Below are positions 19,789 to 28,254 of a stretch of DNA of 64,000 nt, one piece after another (within the stretch, counting starts at the first letter, position 1; each line of letters starts with the position of its first letter). A program made the translations under genes and the position numbers. This stretch comes from Fluviicoccus sp. (GTDB taxonomy: Bacteria; Pseudomonadota; Gammaproteobacteria; Pseudomonadales; Moraxellaceae): the NCBI RefSeq assembly GCF_030646115.1, contig NZ_JAUSMX010000002.1, positions 434,001 to 498,000 of the forward strand, written 5' to 3'. The notes below the pieces were generated by a model that did no database searches, was not told the origin of the DNA, and worked only from the letters and a program-made list of their open reading frames with translations.

Positions 19789-20289
19789 ATGCAAGTTGCC
19801 CTGAACACCAACTACGGCCGTATTGTGCTCGATCTCAACGCCGAGAAAGCCCCCAAGACGGTTGCCAATTTTGTGTCCTATGTTCGCAGCGGCCATTACA
19901 ACGGCACCATTTTCCATCGCGTGATTGACAGCTTCATGATCCAGGGCGGCGGTTTTGACGCCAACATGAACCAGAAGCCGACCCAGGCCACGATCGAGAA
20001 CGAAGCCGACAACGGCCTGAAGAACGACGAAGGCACCATTGCCATGGCCCGCACCCAGGACCCGCACTCTGCTTCCGCTCAGTTTTTCATCAACATCAAG
20101 AAGAACGACTTCCTGAACTACACCGCCAAGACCACCCAAGGCTGGGGCTATGCCGTTTTCGGCAAGGTTGCCGAAGGCATGGACACGGTTGCCAAGATCA
20201 AGGCCGTGCAAACCGGTCGCTCCGGCTACCACAGTGATGTTCCGGTCAAGCCCGTGATCATCGAAACCGCTGAAGTTATCGGCGAATAA
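19789..20289 (+). CDS. ppiB: Cytoplasmic peptidyl-prolyl cis-trans isomerase (cyclophilin)
   Basis: 166 residues, no signal peptide. Catalytic and proline-pocket residues are in FHRVIDSFMIQGGGFD and AMARTQDPHSASAQFFIN, with WGYAVFGKV following, very close to E. coli PpiB. Three ATGs occur at the start; ATG 19789 is chosen because AGGA lies 8 bases upstream and MQVALNTNYG aligns with the family start. Confidence 0.96.
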   Translation: MQVALNTNYGRIVLDLNAEKAPKTVANFVSYVRSGHYNGTIFHRVIDSFMIQGGGFDANMNQKPTQATIENEADNGLKNDEGTIAMARTQDPHSASAQFFINIKKNDFLNYTAKTTQGWGYAVFGKVAEGMDTVAKIKAVQTGRSGYHSDVPVKPVIIETAEVIGE

Positions 20290-20297
20290 GCCAATAA

Positions 20298-20322
20298 TTC
20301 CGGGCCGACCGGCGGCCCGGAA
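20298..20322 (+). other. Hairpin between ppiB and lpxH
   Basis: Nine-base perfect stem TTCCGGGCC / GGCCCGGAA with a 7-base loop, 9 bases after the ppiB stop. No direct T-run follows, so it may be a weak terminator, a pause site or an RNA-stability element rather than a strong stop before lpxH. Confidence 0.45.
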
Positions 20323-20356
20323 ACCCTCCCCCATTTTTATCAGATGTTGTTGCCGC

Positions 20357-21091
20357 ATGAAGCCGACCTATTTCATTTCCGACCTGCACCTTTCACCCGA
20401 CCTGCCGCGAGTTACGGCGGGCTTTTTGGCTTTGGTCGATAATCTGGAAGGTAACGCCGAAGCGCTGTATGTGCTGGGCGACTTGTTCGAGGCCTGGGTC
20501 GGGGACGACAACCTGAACGACTATAACCGCTCCGTCATCGATGCTTTCGCCCGGCTGGGTGCACGCGGAACGGCGGTATATTTCCTGCACGGAAACCGCG
20601 ATTTCCTGCTGGGCGACGAATTTGTGAAATCCTGCCGGGGCTTCATGCTGCCTGAGTCCCAGGTCATCCAGTGCTACGGCTATCAGGTGCTGGTGGAGCA
20701 TGGCGATGCTTTGTGCACGCTGGATGAAAAATACCAGGCCTTCCGCGCCCAGAGCCGTCACCCGCTGTGGCAGCAAGGCATGCTGGCCAAACCCTTGGCC
20801 GAACGGGTGCAGATTGCCGAAGCCTGGCGCGCCCAAAGCCGCATGGCCAACAGCAACAAGCCGGAAAACATCATGGATGTGACGCCGCAAGCCGTGATTG
20901 ACACCATGATCGCCAAGAACGTGACGCTGATGGTGCACGGCCACACCCATCGTCCGCAGGTGCATGAGTTGAATCTGGGTGACAAGACCGGGCAACGGCT
21001 AGTGCTGGGCGACTGGCGTGAAGACGAAGGCAAGGCCGTGATTGCCGTGGCTGACGAGAAAGGCATCCGCCTGACCGACTGGACATTTTGA
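20357..21091 (+). CDS. lpxH: UDP-2,3-diacylglucosamine diphosphatase
   Basis: Calcineurin-like metallophosphoesterase that makes lipid X in lipid A synthesis. Metal-binding motifs in order: FISDLHLSPD, LGDLFEAWVGDD, LHGNRDFLLG, VEHGDALC and VHGHTHRP. 244 residues, typical. It follows ppiB on the same strand and is closed by a strong terminator. Confidence 0.96.
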   Translation: MKPTYFISDLHLSPDLPRVTAGFLALVDNLEGNAEALYVLGDLFEAWVGDDNLNDYNRSVIDAFARLGARGTAVYFLHGNRDFLLGDEFVKSCRGFMLPESQVIQCYGYQVLVEHGDALCTLDEKYQAFRAQSRHPLWQQGMLAKPLAERVQIAEAWRAQSRMANSNKPENIMDVTPQAVIDTMIAKNVTLMVHGHTHRPQVHELNLGDKTGQRLVLGDWREDEGKAVIAVADEKGIRLTDWTF

Positions 21092-21127
21092 ACCCGGAAC
21101 TCGACCACCCGCTGAAGCAATAACCAT

Positions 21128-21157
21128 AAAAAAAGCGACCCGAAGGTCGCTTTTTTT
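21128..21157. terminator. Bidirectional intrinsic terminator
   Basis: Stem AGCGACC / GGTCGCT with CGAA loop, preceded by seven A and followed by seven T, between the convergent lpxH and thiolase genes. The A-run and T-run allow it to work in both directions. Confidence 0.92.
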
Positions 21158-21171
21158 CATCTTGAAACCGC

Positions 21172-22455
21172 TCAGGCAGCCGGTTTCTCGATGATGGCCA
21201 CCACACCCTGACCACCGGCGGCGCAGATGGAGATCAGGCCGCGACCGCTGCCCTTCTCGTTCAGCATCTTTGCCAGCGTGGCGATGATGCGGCCACCGGT
21301 GGCTGCGAACGGATGGCCGGCCGCCAGCGAGGAGCCGTTGACGTTCAGCTTGCTGCGGTCGATCTTGCCCAGCGGCTTCTTCAGGCCCAGACGCTCCTTG
21401 CAGAACGCCGGATCTTCCCAGGCCTTCAAGGTAGACAGCACTTGTGCGGCAAAGGCTTCATGGATTTCATAGAAATCGAAGTCCTGCAGCTTGATGCCGG
21501 CGCGGTCCAGCATGCGCGGCACGGCATAGGCCGGAGCCATCAGCAGGCCTTCCTTCTTGTGCACGAAGTCAATGGCGGCGACTTCGCTGAAGGTCAGGAA
21601 TGCCAGCACCGGCAGGTTGTTGGCTGCAGCCCATTCTTCCGAAGCCAGCAACACCACGGACGCGCCGTCGGTGAGCGGTGTGGAGTTGGCGGGCGTCATG
21701 GTGGCGCCTTCACCCTTGCCGAAGCAGGGCTTCAGGGTGGCCAGCTTTTCCAGCGAGAGCTCGGCGCGCATGTTGTTGTCGCGGCTGAGGCCCTGGTACG
21801 GGGTCACCAGATCGTTGAAGAAACCGCGCTCGTAAGCGGCGGCCATGTTCTTGTGGCTGTTATACGCCAGCAGATCCTGATCTTCGCGGGAAATATTCCA
21901 TTCCTTGGCGGTGACGGCGCAGTGGTCGCCCATGGACAGGCCGGTGCGCGGCTCGCCGTTGCGCGGCTGTTCCGGCATCAGGTGCTTGGGACGAATCTTC
22001 AGGGCGATCTTAAGGCGCTCTTGCGTGGTCTTGGCGCGGTTGAGCTCCAGCAGGATCTTGCGCAGCTTGTCATTGACGCCCAGCGGTGCGTCAGAGGTGG
22101 TGTCAACGCCACCGGCGATACCGCACTCGATCTGGCCGAGAGCGATCTTGTTGGCGACAAGAATGGCGGCTTCCAGGCCGGTGCCGCAGGCTTGCTGGAT
22201 GTCATAAGCCGAGGTTTCCGGGGCCAGCTGGGTGCTGAGCACGGCTTCCCGGGTCAGGTTGAAGTCGCGGCTGTGCTTGAGCACGGCGCCGGCAACCACT
22301 TCACCCATGCGCTTGCCTTGCAGGTTGAAACGCTCAATGAGGCCGTTCAGGGCGGCGACCAGCATGTCCTGGTTGGACACGTTGACGTAAGCACCGTTGG
22401 AACGGGCAAAGGGAATGCGGTTACCACCAATAATTGCGACACGACGAACAGTCAT
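21172..22455 (-). CDS. Acetyl-CoA C-acyltransferase (FadI-like thiolase)
   Basis: 427 residues. Thiolase active-site residues are visible: the nucleophile in QQACGTGLEA, the histidine in YEIHEAFAAQ, and the GHPFAATGGR and CAAGGQG blocks (second cysteine). Substrate may be 3-ketoacyl-CoA in beta-oxidation or acetoacetyl-CoA; sequence alone does not decide. It is divergent from the long FabG gene, and near MaoC, a cluster also seen in Acinetobacter-type genomes. A GGAGG ribosome site precedes the ATG. Confidence 0.9.
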   Translation of the reverse strand: MTVRRVAIIGGNRIPFARSNGAYVNVSNQDMLVAALNGLIERFNLQGKRMGEVVAGAVLKHSRDFNLTREAVLSTQLAPETSAYDIQQACGTGLEAAILVANKIALGQIECGIAGGVDTTSDAPLGVNDKLRKILLELNRAKTTQERLKIALKIRPKHLMPEQPRNGEPRTGLSMGDHCAVTAKEWNISREDQDLLAYNSHKNMAAAYERGFFNDLVTPYQGLSRDNNMRAELSLEKLATLKPCFGKGEGATMTPANSTPLTDGASVVLLASEEWAAANNLPVLAFLTFSEVAAIDFVHKKEGLLMAPAYAVPRMLDRAGIKLQDFDFYEIHEAFAAQVLSTLKAWEDPAFCKERLGLKKPLGKIDRSKLNVNGSSLAAGHPFAATGGRIIATLAKMLNEKGSGRGLISICAAGGQGVVAIIEKPAA

Positions 22456-22491
22456 AACATCCTCCGGGATTTTTCTACCATGTCAGCTTAA

Positions 22492-22515
22492 CAATGCCGA
22501 TACAAACCGGCATTG
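22492..22515. promoter_or_regulatory. Inverted repeat in the thiolase/fabG divergent region
   Basis: CAATGCCG and CGGCATTG form an exact 8-base inverted repeat separated by 8 bases, 37 bases before the thiolase start. It could be an operator for a dimeric regulator controlling the divergent genes, or an RNA hairpin in the thiolase leader. No T-run follows. Confidence 0.35.
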
Positions 22516-22739
22516 GCTGAGGCGCGGCGCGTAGTCTGCCACAAGGCAAATGCAGTCACGAGAGGGTTTTGCTAGTCTTCACCCGTCAAAGTGGCGAAAG
22601 CTGACCAACGGTGTAAATTTTGAGGGGTGGCTTGACCGCATACTCTCGCCAAAAGCCGTGTTTTGGTCTAGTCTCGCGCCGCAAAAGCCCCTCCCGCCGG
22701 GGTCTTCACTGTTTTATTGTCCACTACCAGGGGAACGTC

Positions 22740-24134
22740 ATGAGTGACCGTTATCAAGTATTTGCGAATTCCGCCCTCGGCCGTATGCTGATCCGTAATC
22801 TGGGCCTGCCCGCTCCGTTGTCCCTGGACCGTTTCGATGCCTCCAAGCCGCTGGTCAACGGCCCGGTGCTGCTGGGCGCCGCTCCTGGCAGCGAATTGGT
22901 TGCTCCGTTGTCGCTGGTGCTGAAGAACATCCACGCTGAGGCCTATGCCGGCGCCCAAGATCACGTGCACCGCGCCGCCGCCGATGCCGGTCTGAACCTT
23001 CGCATGTACAACCGCGAAGACAAGGGCCAGAAGTTCAAGGCATTCGTGTTCGACGCCACCGGCATCATGAACAGCGAACAACTGGTCGAGCTGTACAATT
23101 TCTTCAACCCGATTGCCCGCCAGTTGCTGAACAGCGGGCGCGTACTGGTGATCGGCCGCACCCCCGAGCTGTGCAGCTGCACCAAGCACGCCACCGCCCA
23201 GCGTGCCCTGGAAGGCCTGACCCGCGCCATCGGCAAGGAATTCAAGAAAGGCATGACCTCGCAAGTGGTCTATGTGGCTCCGGGTGCTGAAAACCAGATT
23301 GAATCCTCGGTCCGCTTCTTCCTGAGCGCCAAGTCCGCCTATGTGTCCGCCCAGGTGGTTCGCGTTTCCCCCAGCGATATCCAGCTCAATATCGACTGGA
23401 CCAAGCCGCTGGCCGGAAAGACCGCCTTGGTGACCGGCGCCAGCCGTGGCATTGGTGAGGCCATTGCCGACGTGCTGGCCCGTGACGGCGCGCACGTGGT
23501 GTGTCTGGACATTCCCGCACAGGAAGCAGACCTGCAACGTGTCGCCGCCCGTATCGGCGGTTCCGTGCTGGGTCTGGACATCACCTCTGCCGAAGCTCCG
23601 CAGAAGATTGTCGATCACTTCAAGGGCAAGGGCCTGGACATCATCGTCCACAACGCCGGTGTTACCCGCGACAAGACCCTGGCCAACATGACCCCGCAAC
23701 AATGGGGCCTGGTGCTGAACATCAACCTGTCCAGCGAAGAGCGCATCAACGACGCGCTGCTGGCCAACAACGTGCTCAATGCCAACGGCCGCGTCATCTG
23801 CGTGTCGTCCATCAGCGGCATCGCCGGTAACATGGGTCAGACCAACTACGCAGTGTCTAAGGCCGGTGTCATCGGCATGGTGCAATCCATGGTGCCCGTG
23901 CTGAAGGAAAAGGGTGTCACCATCAACGCCGTGGCTCCGGGCTTCATTGAAACCGCCATGACCGCCGCCATCCCCTTCGCCATCCGTGAAGCCGGCCGCC
24001 GAATGAACTCGATGTCACAAGGCGGCCTGCCGGTTGATGTGGCCGAAGCCATTGCCTGGTACGCCAACCCCGCCTCCGCCGGTTTGAGCGGCAATGTGGT
24101 GCGGGTGTGCGGTCAGAGCCTGATCGGGGCTTGA
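22740..24134 (+). CDS. High-molecular-weight 3-oxoacyl-ACP reductase (FabG4-like)
   Basis: 464 residues, about twice the length of usual FabG. The N-terminal ~215 residues form an extra domain (flavodoxin-like in the FabG4 family); the C-terminal SDR domain begins at about residue 215 with cofactor motif TGASRGIG, then HNAGVTRDKTL, the catalytic serine in SSISGIAG, and tyrosine/lysine in TNYAVSKAG. It reduces 3-oxoacyl thioesters with NAD(P)H. The ribosome site AGGGGAA precedes ATG 22740. It lies upstream of the MaoC hydratase, giving a reductase-dehydratase pair. Confidence 0.88.
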   Translation: MSDRYQVFANSALGRMLIRNLGLPAPLSLDRFDASKPLVNGPVLLGAAPGSELVAPLSLVLKNIHAEAYAGAQDHVHRAAADAGLNLRMYNREDKGQKFKAFVFDATGIMNSEQLVELYNFFNPIARQLLNSGRVLVIGRTPELCSCTKHATAQRALEGLTRAIGKEFKKGMTSQVVYVAPGAENQIESSVRFFLSAKSAYVSAQVVRVSPSDIQLNIDWTKPLAGKTALVTGASRGIGEAIADVLARDGAHVVCLDIPAQEADLQRVAARIGGSVLGLDITSAEAPQKIVDHFKGKGLDIIVHNAGVTRDKTLANMTPQQWGLVLNINLSSEERINDALLANNVLNANGRVICVSSISGIAGNMGQTNYAVSKAGVIGMVQSMVPVLKEKGVTINAVAPGFIETAMTAAIPFAIREAGRRMNSMSQGGLPVDVAEAIAWYANPASAGLSGNVVRVCGQSLIGA

Positions 24135-24142
24135 TGCAAGTT

Positions 24143-24324
24143 CCCTCTCCCCTTGTGGGAGAGGGTTAGGGAGAGGGGTGCTGCGGTGGTCTGCACACAG
24201 TCCTTCTCAAAGACACCTACTCCCGATTGTTCACTCACTTCAGGGGTGACGGTTACGGCGTGAGCCAGGATTCCTGCCTCCACCGTACCCCTCTCCCCGG
24301 CCCTCTCCCACAAGGGGAGAGGGA
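24143..24324. repeat. Paired palindromic element (REPIN-like), copy 1
   Basis: About 182 bases between fabG and maoC. Both ends are related inverted blocks: the left contains CTTGTGGGAGAGGG and GGAGAGGGGT, the right contains the complements ACCCCTCTCC and CCCTCTCCCACAAG. A second copy in opposite orientation lies at 30281-30402, with shared ends and a different centre. Confidence 0.75.
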
Positions 24325-24350
24325 GCTTCTCTTCTCGGGGCCTTCATATC

Positions 24351-25211
24351 ATGACCACCCTCTCCTTCCAATCCCTGCCTTCCAGCCTGTCGCTGTACCC
24401 CAAGGCATTGATCAACAGTTACAAGGCCAAGAAAAGCACCGACCTGCCGGATCTCAAGGCCAGCCTGAGCGCCGTCAGCATCGACCGCCAGCACCTGGCC
24501 GCCTACAACGCCGTCTGCGGTTTCGGCCAAGGCGACGTGCTGCCCGCCACTTACCTGCACATGCTGCTGTTCCCCCTGCACATGGCGCTGATGGCGGATG
24601 AATCCTTTCCTTTCGCCCTGCTCGGTTTGGTGCACATTTCCAACAGCATCACCCAGCACCGCCCGGTCAATGCCGCCGAAAAGGTCAACCTGACCTGCGA
24701 ATTCGGGGAACTGAAGCCGCACGACAAGGGCGTGCAGTTTGCGCTGATCGGCAAGGCCTATGTCGGCAACGAACTGGTCTGGTCCAGCGAAAGCGTGTAC
24801 TTGCGCCGTCAATCCACCGGTGCGGAAGCCAAGTCAGACAAGCCCAAGGAAACAAAGTCCGCCGGAACTCCGGACTTCAACGCCATCTGGGAAATTCCCG
24901 GCGATATCGGCCGCCAATATGGCGCGGTGTCCGGTGACCGCAACCCGATCCACCTCTACAACTTCACCGCCAAGCTGTTCGGCTTCCCTCGCGCCATTGC
25001 CCACGGCATGTGGACCAAGGCCCGCTGCCTGGCCGCCTATGACGGCCGCCTGCCCGCCGCCTTTAAGGTGGACGTGCAGTTCAAGCTGCCGGTACTGTTG
25101 CCCGCCAAGGTGGCCTTCCAGTCCATCCCCAACGGCAAGGGCGCGTTGTTCTCCGTCGCCGACGTCAAGTCCGGCAAACCGCATCTGGCGGGGAGCATTA
25201 CGGCTCTGTAA
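24351..25211 (+). CDS. MaoC-like acyl-thioester hydratase/dehydratase
   Basis: 286 residues, double hotdog length. The hydratase-2 motif is in YGAVSGDRNPIHLYNFTAK followed by FPRAIAHGMWT (about residues 193-226), with the catalytic Asp and His. The N-terminal half resembles a second, non-catalytic hotdog. It probably dehydrates 3-hydroxyacyl thioesters produced by the upstream FabG4-like enzyme. A strong terminator follows. Confidence 0.87.
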   Translation: MTTLSFQSLPSSLSLYPKALINSYKAKKSTDLPDLKASLSAVSIDRQHLAAYNAVCGFGQGDVLPATYLHMLLFPLHMALMADESFPFALLGLVHISNSITQHRPVNAAEKVNLTCEFGELKPHDKGVQFALIGKAYVGNELVWSSESVYLRRQSTGAEAKSDKPKETKSAGTPDFNAIWEIPGDIGRQYGAVSGDRNPIHLYNFTAKLFGFPRAIAHGMWTKARCLAAYDGRLPAAFKVDVQFKLPVLLPAKVAFQSIPNGKGALFSVADVKSGKPHLAGSITAL

Positions 25212-25217
25212 GCTCGG

Positions 25218-25246
25218 GGGCGCGATGACAACATCGCGCCCTTTTT
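25218..25246 (+). terminator. Intrinsic terminator after the MaoC gene
   Basis: Ten-base perfect stem GGGCGCGATG / CATCGCGCCC with ACAA loop, followed by five T. Confidence 0.9.
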
Positions 25247-25274
25247 CCTTGTCTGCCCGAAATGAGTCAGCCCC

Positions 25275-26474
25275 ATGACCTACACCATCCACGGCCGCTA
25301 CGAATCCAACTTCGAACCCCTGGCCGATGTCTTCCTGCAACAGATGCCAAAATCACCCAAAGTCGGCGGCGCAGCGCTGACCGTCTACCATCGCGGTGTG
25401 CCGGTGGTTGATATCTGGAGCGGCGTGCGCAACAAGGGCGGAACGCCGTGGCAGGCGGACACCATGAGCATCAGCTATTCCACCACCAAAGGCATCCTCA
25501 GCACGCTGGCGCACATGCTGGTGGACGAAAGTGTGCTGGCCTATGACACCCCCATCGCCCATTGGTGGCCGGAGTTTGCCGCCAACGGCAAGCATGGCAT
25601 CACGCTGCGCCATGTCATGACCCACGAATCCGGGCTGTACCACATCCGCCAGATGATTGAAAACGCGCGTGAAATGCTGGACTGGCCGCACATGCTGGAC
25701 GTGATCGCCAACGCCAAGCCCTACCACGCCCCCGGTGAGCGTTGGGGCTATCACGCCCTCACCTACGGCTGGATTGTGGGCGGCGTCATTGAAAAAGCCA
25801 CCGGCGAACCGCTGGCCAAGACGCTGGCTGAAAAAATCGCCATTCCGCTGGAACTGGACGGCTGCTACATCGGCGTACCCGACAGCGAACTGTCGCGCTG
25901 CTCCGAAATCATTGGCGCGGCCCGCCACAACCCGAATCCGCGCAAGCCCTCGAAAGTAGCGGTGTGGCGGCAGAAGCTGATCACCAACGCACTGGCCCTG
26001 TCCGGTTTTGACGACAGCACCGCCACCGACGCCCTGCTGCCGCGCGGCATGAGCCGTTTCTACCTCGACGAAGCCGAAAGCCTGCAAGCTTGCATCCCCG
26101 GCGCCAACGGCGTGTTTACCGCCCGTTCGCTGGCGCGTATTTATGCCGCACTGGCCAACGGCGGCGAACTGGACGGCGTGCGCCTGATGTCCGCCCAACG
26201 TTTGGCGGAAGCGACCCGTGTGCACAGCCGTCAGCGCGGCGAGGTGGTGCCGATGCCAATGCACTGGCGGATGGGCTATCACCGTATCTTCACCACCTGG
26301 CCGAAGACTCCGCATGCCTTCGGGCATTTCGGCTATGGCGGCTCGGGTGCGTGGGCAGACCCGTCGCGTGATCTGGCAGTCGCCTACACGGTCAATACCG
26401 GCAGCGGTTCGCCGCTGGGTGACTTGCGCATCATGCGAATCAACACCGCCGTCATTCAGTGTGCTGAAAACTGA
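25275..26474 (+). CDS. Serine hydrolase of the beta-lactamase/EstB family
   Basis: 399 residues without a clear signal peptide. The SxxK nucleophile is STTK at residues 69-72, a YHALTYG block near residue 159 supplies the second tyrosine motif, and HFGYGGSG near the end is the third. Class C beta-lactamase-fold esterases and peptidases share this plan; an esterase is more likely than an antibiotic-resistance enzyme given the cytoplasmic start and lipid-gene neighbours. Confidence 0.85.
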   Translation: MTYTIHGRYESNFEPLADVFLQQMPKSPKVGGAALTVYHRGVPVVDIWSGVRNKGGTPWQADTMSISYSTTKGILSTLAHMLVDESVLAYDTPIAHWWPEFAANGKHGITLRHVMTHESGLYHIRQMIENAREMLDWPHMLDVIANAKPYHAPGERWGYHALTYGWIVGGVIEKATGEPLAKTLAEKIAIPLELDGCYIGVPDSELSRCSEIIGAARHNPNPRKPSKVAVWRQKLITNALALSGFDDSTATDALLPRGMSRFYLDEAESLQACIPGANGVFTARSLARIYAALANGGELDGVRLMSAQRLAEATRVHSRQRGEVVPMPMHWRMGYHRIFTTWPKTPHAFGHFGYGGSGAWADPSRDLAVAYTVNTGSGSPLGDLRIMRINTAVIQCAEN

Positions 26475-26492
26475 TTGGGAGATAACGCAACC

Positions 26493-27107
26493 ATGGCAAC
26501 GTTCAAGCTGGGTGATCAGGTGCCGCAACGCGGCAACATTTTCTCGAAGGCGGTGGGCGCAGCCATGTTGCGGGCGGTTGGCTGGCGGGTGGTGGGTGAT
26601 TTTCCCAATGTGCCGAAGGCGGTGATGGTGGTGGTGCCCCATACTTCGAACTTTGACGCCTATATTGCGTTGGCGGCAACCTGGGCCATCGGGCTGGATA
26701 TCACCATGATGGTGAAGCATACGGTGTTTGTGTGGCCGTTTGGCGGTTTGCTGCGCGGGTTGGGGTTTGCGCCGGTGAACCGGGAAGATGCGAAGAATCT
26801 GGTGGGGGTGTCGGCCCGGAAGTTCCGGGAATCGGACAAGCTGATTATGGGGATTGCGCCGGAGGGGACGCGGCACAGTGCGAAGCAGTGGAAGTCGGGC
26901 TTTATGCGGATTGCGCTGGAGGCCGGGGTGCCGGTGATCATGACGGGGTTTGATTACCGGAAGAAGGAGGTGATTTTCTTGGGGCGGTTTGATCCGTCCG
27001 GGGATATTGAAGGGGATATTCCGAAGATTATTGCATTGTTCAAGGAGGTTTATCCGAGGATTCCGGAGAGGTTATCGGAGCCGTTGAAGGAGATTCAGCA
27101 ACGGTGA
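26493..27107 (+). CDS. PlsC-like 1-acyl-glycerol-3-phosphate acyltransferase family protein
   Basis: 204 residues. The HX4D motif is HTSNFD near residue 51 and the substrate motif EGTR lies near residue 124. The protein is short with few membrane helices. It could acylate lysophosphatidate or another lipid. It begins 18 bases after the serine hydrolase stop. Codon use in the second half is unusually G-rich at third positions. Confidence 0.85.
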   Translation: MATFKLGDQVPQRGNIFSKAVGAAMLRAVGWRVVGDFPNVPKAVMVVVPHTSNFDAYIALAATWAIGLDITMMVKHTVFVWPFGGLLRGLGFAPVNREDAKNLVGVSARKFRESDKLIMGIAPEGTRHSAKQWKSGFMRIALEAGVPVIMTGFDYRKKEVIFLGRFDPSGDIEGDIPKIIALFKEVYPRIPERLSEPLKEIQQR

Positions 27108-27123
27108 GGTGGTTTATCCGTTT

Positions 27124-27153
27124 GTAGGTTGGGTTGAGGCACGTAACCCAACA
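27124..27153. repeat. REP-type palindrome
   Basis: GTA followed by GTTGGGTT (27128-27135), nine-base loop and AACCCAAC (27145-27152): same layout as the elements around the transposase at 58350-58966. Confidence 0.75.
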
Positions 27154-27221
27154 GTGTGTTTGTGCAGGGTGCGTATGTTGGCCTCATCTGTCAATCCATA
27201 AGCCTACAAGGCTCGAGATTC

Positions 27222-27656
27222 CTATTCGAGCCCGTATATTGGACGACAGTCAGGAGTGTGGCCATACCACCAGTAGATCTCTCGTCCTTTACCATTTCCA
27301 ATATAAATAGTTATGCCTATTTTTTCTTTACAAAATATCATAGCACTCTCCGTTCTTGTTTTAAGCTGCCACCCTCTCGCCAGAAACTCCTTGTAATACC
27401 ATTGCTTAATCGTTTCGCGACTCATACCATAAGAAAATAAATGTTCCATACGGGCTGCTGTCGTAGTAGTCGTCACTTTTCCTTTCGTATAAATAACGCC
27501 ACTTAATACTGGCCTGCTCTTAAAATCCGATATCATTTCACCAAATCGCGCATATCCAAAAGTCTGCGTTATAGTTGGACTCATTATAAGAACAGAAAGG
27601 ATTCCAATAAATACAATAACTATCACCGCATCAATCAAGTGCGATTTCGGAATCAT
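27222..27656 (-). CDS. AT-rich hypothetical protein with N-terminal membrane anchor
   Basis: 144 residues. Residues ~9-27 (AVIVIVFIGILSVLIMS) form one membrane helix; the rest is polar with a basic tract (KGKVTTTTTAARM) and aromatic C-terminus (EIYWWYG). I do not recognise the family. Base composition is markedly more AT-rich than neighbours, and REP-type palindromes lie on both sides (27124 and 27722), so it looks acquired. Confidence 0.6.
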   Translation of the reverse strand: MIPKSHLIDAVIVIVFIGILSVLIMSPTITQTFGYARFGEMISDFKSRPVLSGVIYTKGKVTTTTTAARMEHLFSYGMSRETIKQWYYKEFLARGWQLKTRTESAMIFCKEKIGITIYIGNGKGREIYWWYGHTPDCRPIYGLE

Positions 27657-27721
27657 GATTGACTAACCTGAAAATCAGCTAAAATAGGGCAAAAAACAAA
27701 ACCCTTCGAACGAAAGATGTA

Positions 27722-27739
27722 GTCGGGCTGAAGCCCGAC
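27722..27739. repeat. REP-type palindrome
   Basis: GTCGGGC TGAA GCCCGAC, a 7-base stem with tetraloop, just after the RraA-family stop codon on the minus strand. Same core as the copy at 54555. Confidence 0.75.
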
Positions 27740-27747
27740 CCACAAAA

Positions 27748-28242
27748 TCATTCCCCCGCCGGCATCTCCAACGCCTTATCCGCCACAATCACCCCATTAT
27801 TATCCGCGTAAATATACTCCCCATCCTCAATAATCACCCCGCCAAACGACAGACGAATCCCCGTCTCCCCAATCCCCCGCCGATTACTCTTCATCGGCAT
27901 CGAATTGATCGCCTGAACCCCCAGGTCCAGCTGCGCCAGCGCATCCACATCCCGCACGCACCCGTAAACAATCACCCCTTCCCACTCATGCTTCACCGCA
28001 CTGGCGCCAATCAAATCCCCCAACAGCGCACAGCGCAACGACCCGCCGCCATCCACCACCAGCACCTTGCCCTTGCCCGGCGTCGCCAGCAGCTCCTTCA
28101 CCCGCGAATTGTCCTCAAAACACTTCACGGTCACCACCTGACCGCCAAAGGACTTCCGACCGCCATAATTGCGGAACATCGGCGAAATCACACGCACATC
28201 AGGATAGGCATCGCACAGATCGGGGGTAACGTAATCAACCAT
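27748..28242 (-). CDS. RraA-family protein
   Basis: 164 residues, with the family core [18 protein letters not shown] and GCVRDVDAL (the R-D pair seen in this fold). Family members are either RraA, an inhibitor of RNase E, or metal-dependent 4-hydroxy-4-methyl-2-oxoglutarate/oxaloacetate aldolases. [14 protein letters not shown] at the start and the overall length match the RraA group. ATG 28242 is chosen; the frame extends two codons upstream to a TTG. Confidence 0.9.
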   Translation of the reverse strand: MVDYVTPDLCDAYPDVRVISPMFRNYGGRKSFGGQVVTVKCFEDNSRVKELLATPGKGKVLVVDGGGSLRCALLGDLIGASAVKHEWEGVIVYGCVRDVDALAQLDLGVQAINSMPMKSNRRGIGETGIRLSFGGVIIEDGEYIYADNNGVIVADKALEMPAGE

Positions 28243-28254
28243 GACCAACTCCAG

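Noticed and set aside
22668-23885. 405-codon minus-strand frame across the fabG gene
   Set aside because: Opposite strand of the FabG4-like gene; no domain, and an implausible start.
25275-26474. Possible beta-lactamase resistance gene
   Set aside because: It has the SxxK fold, but no signal peptide and lipid-metabolism neighbours; an esterase or peptidase is more likely.
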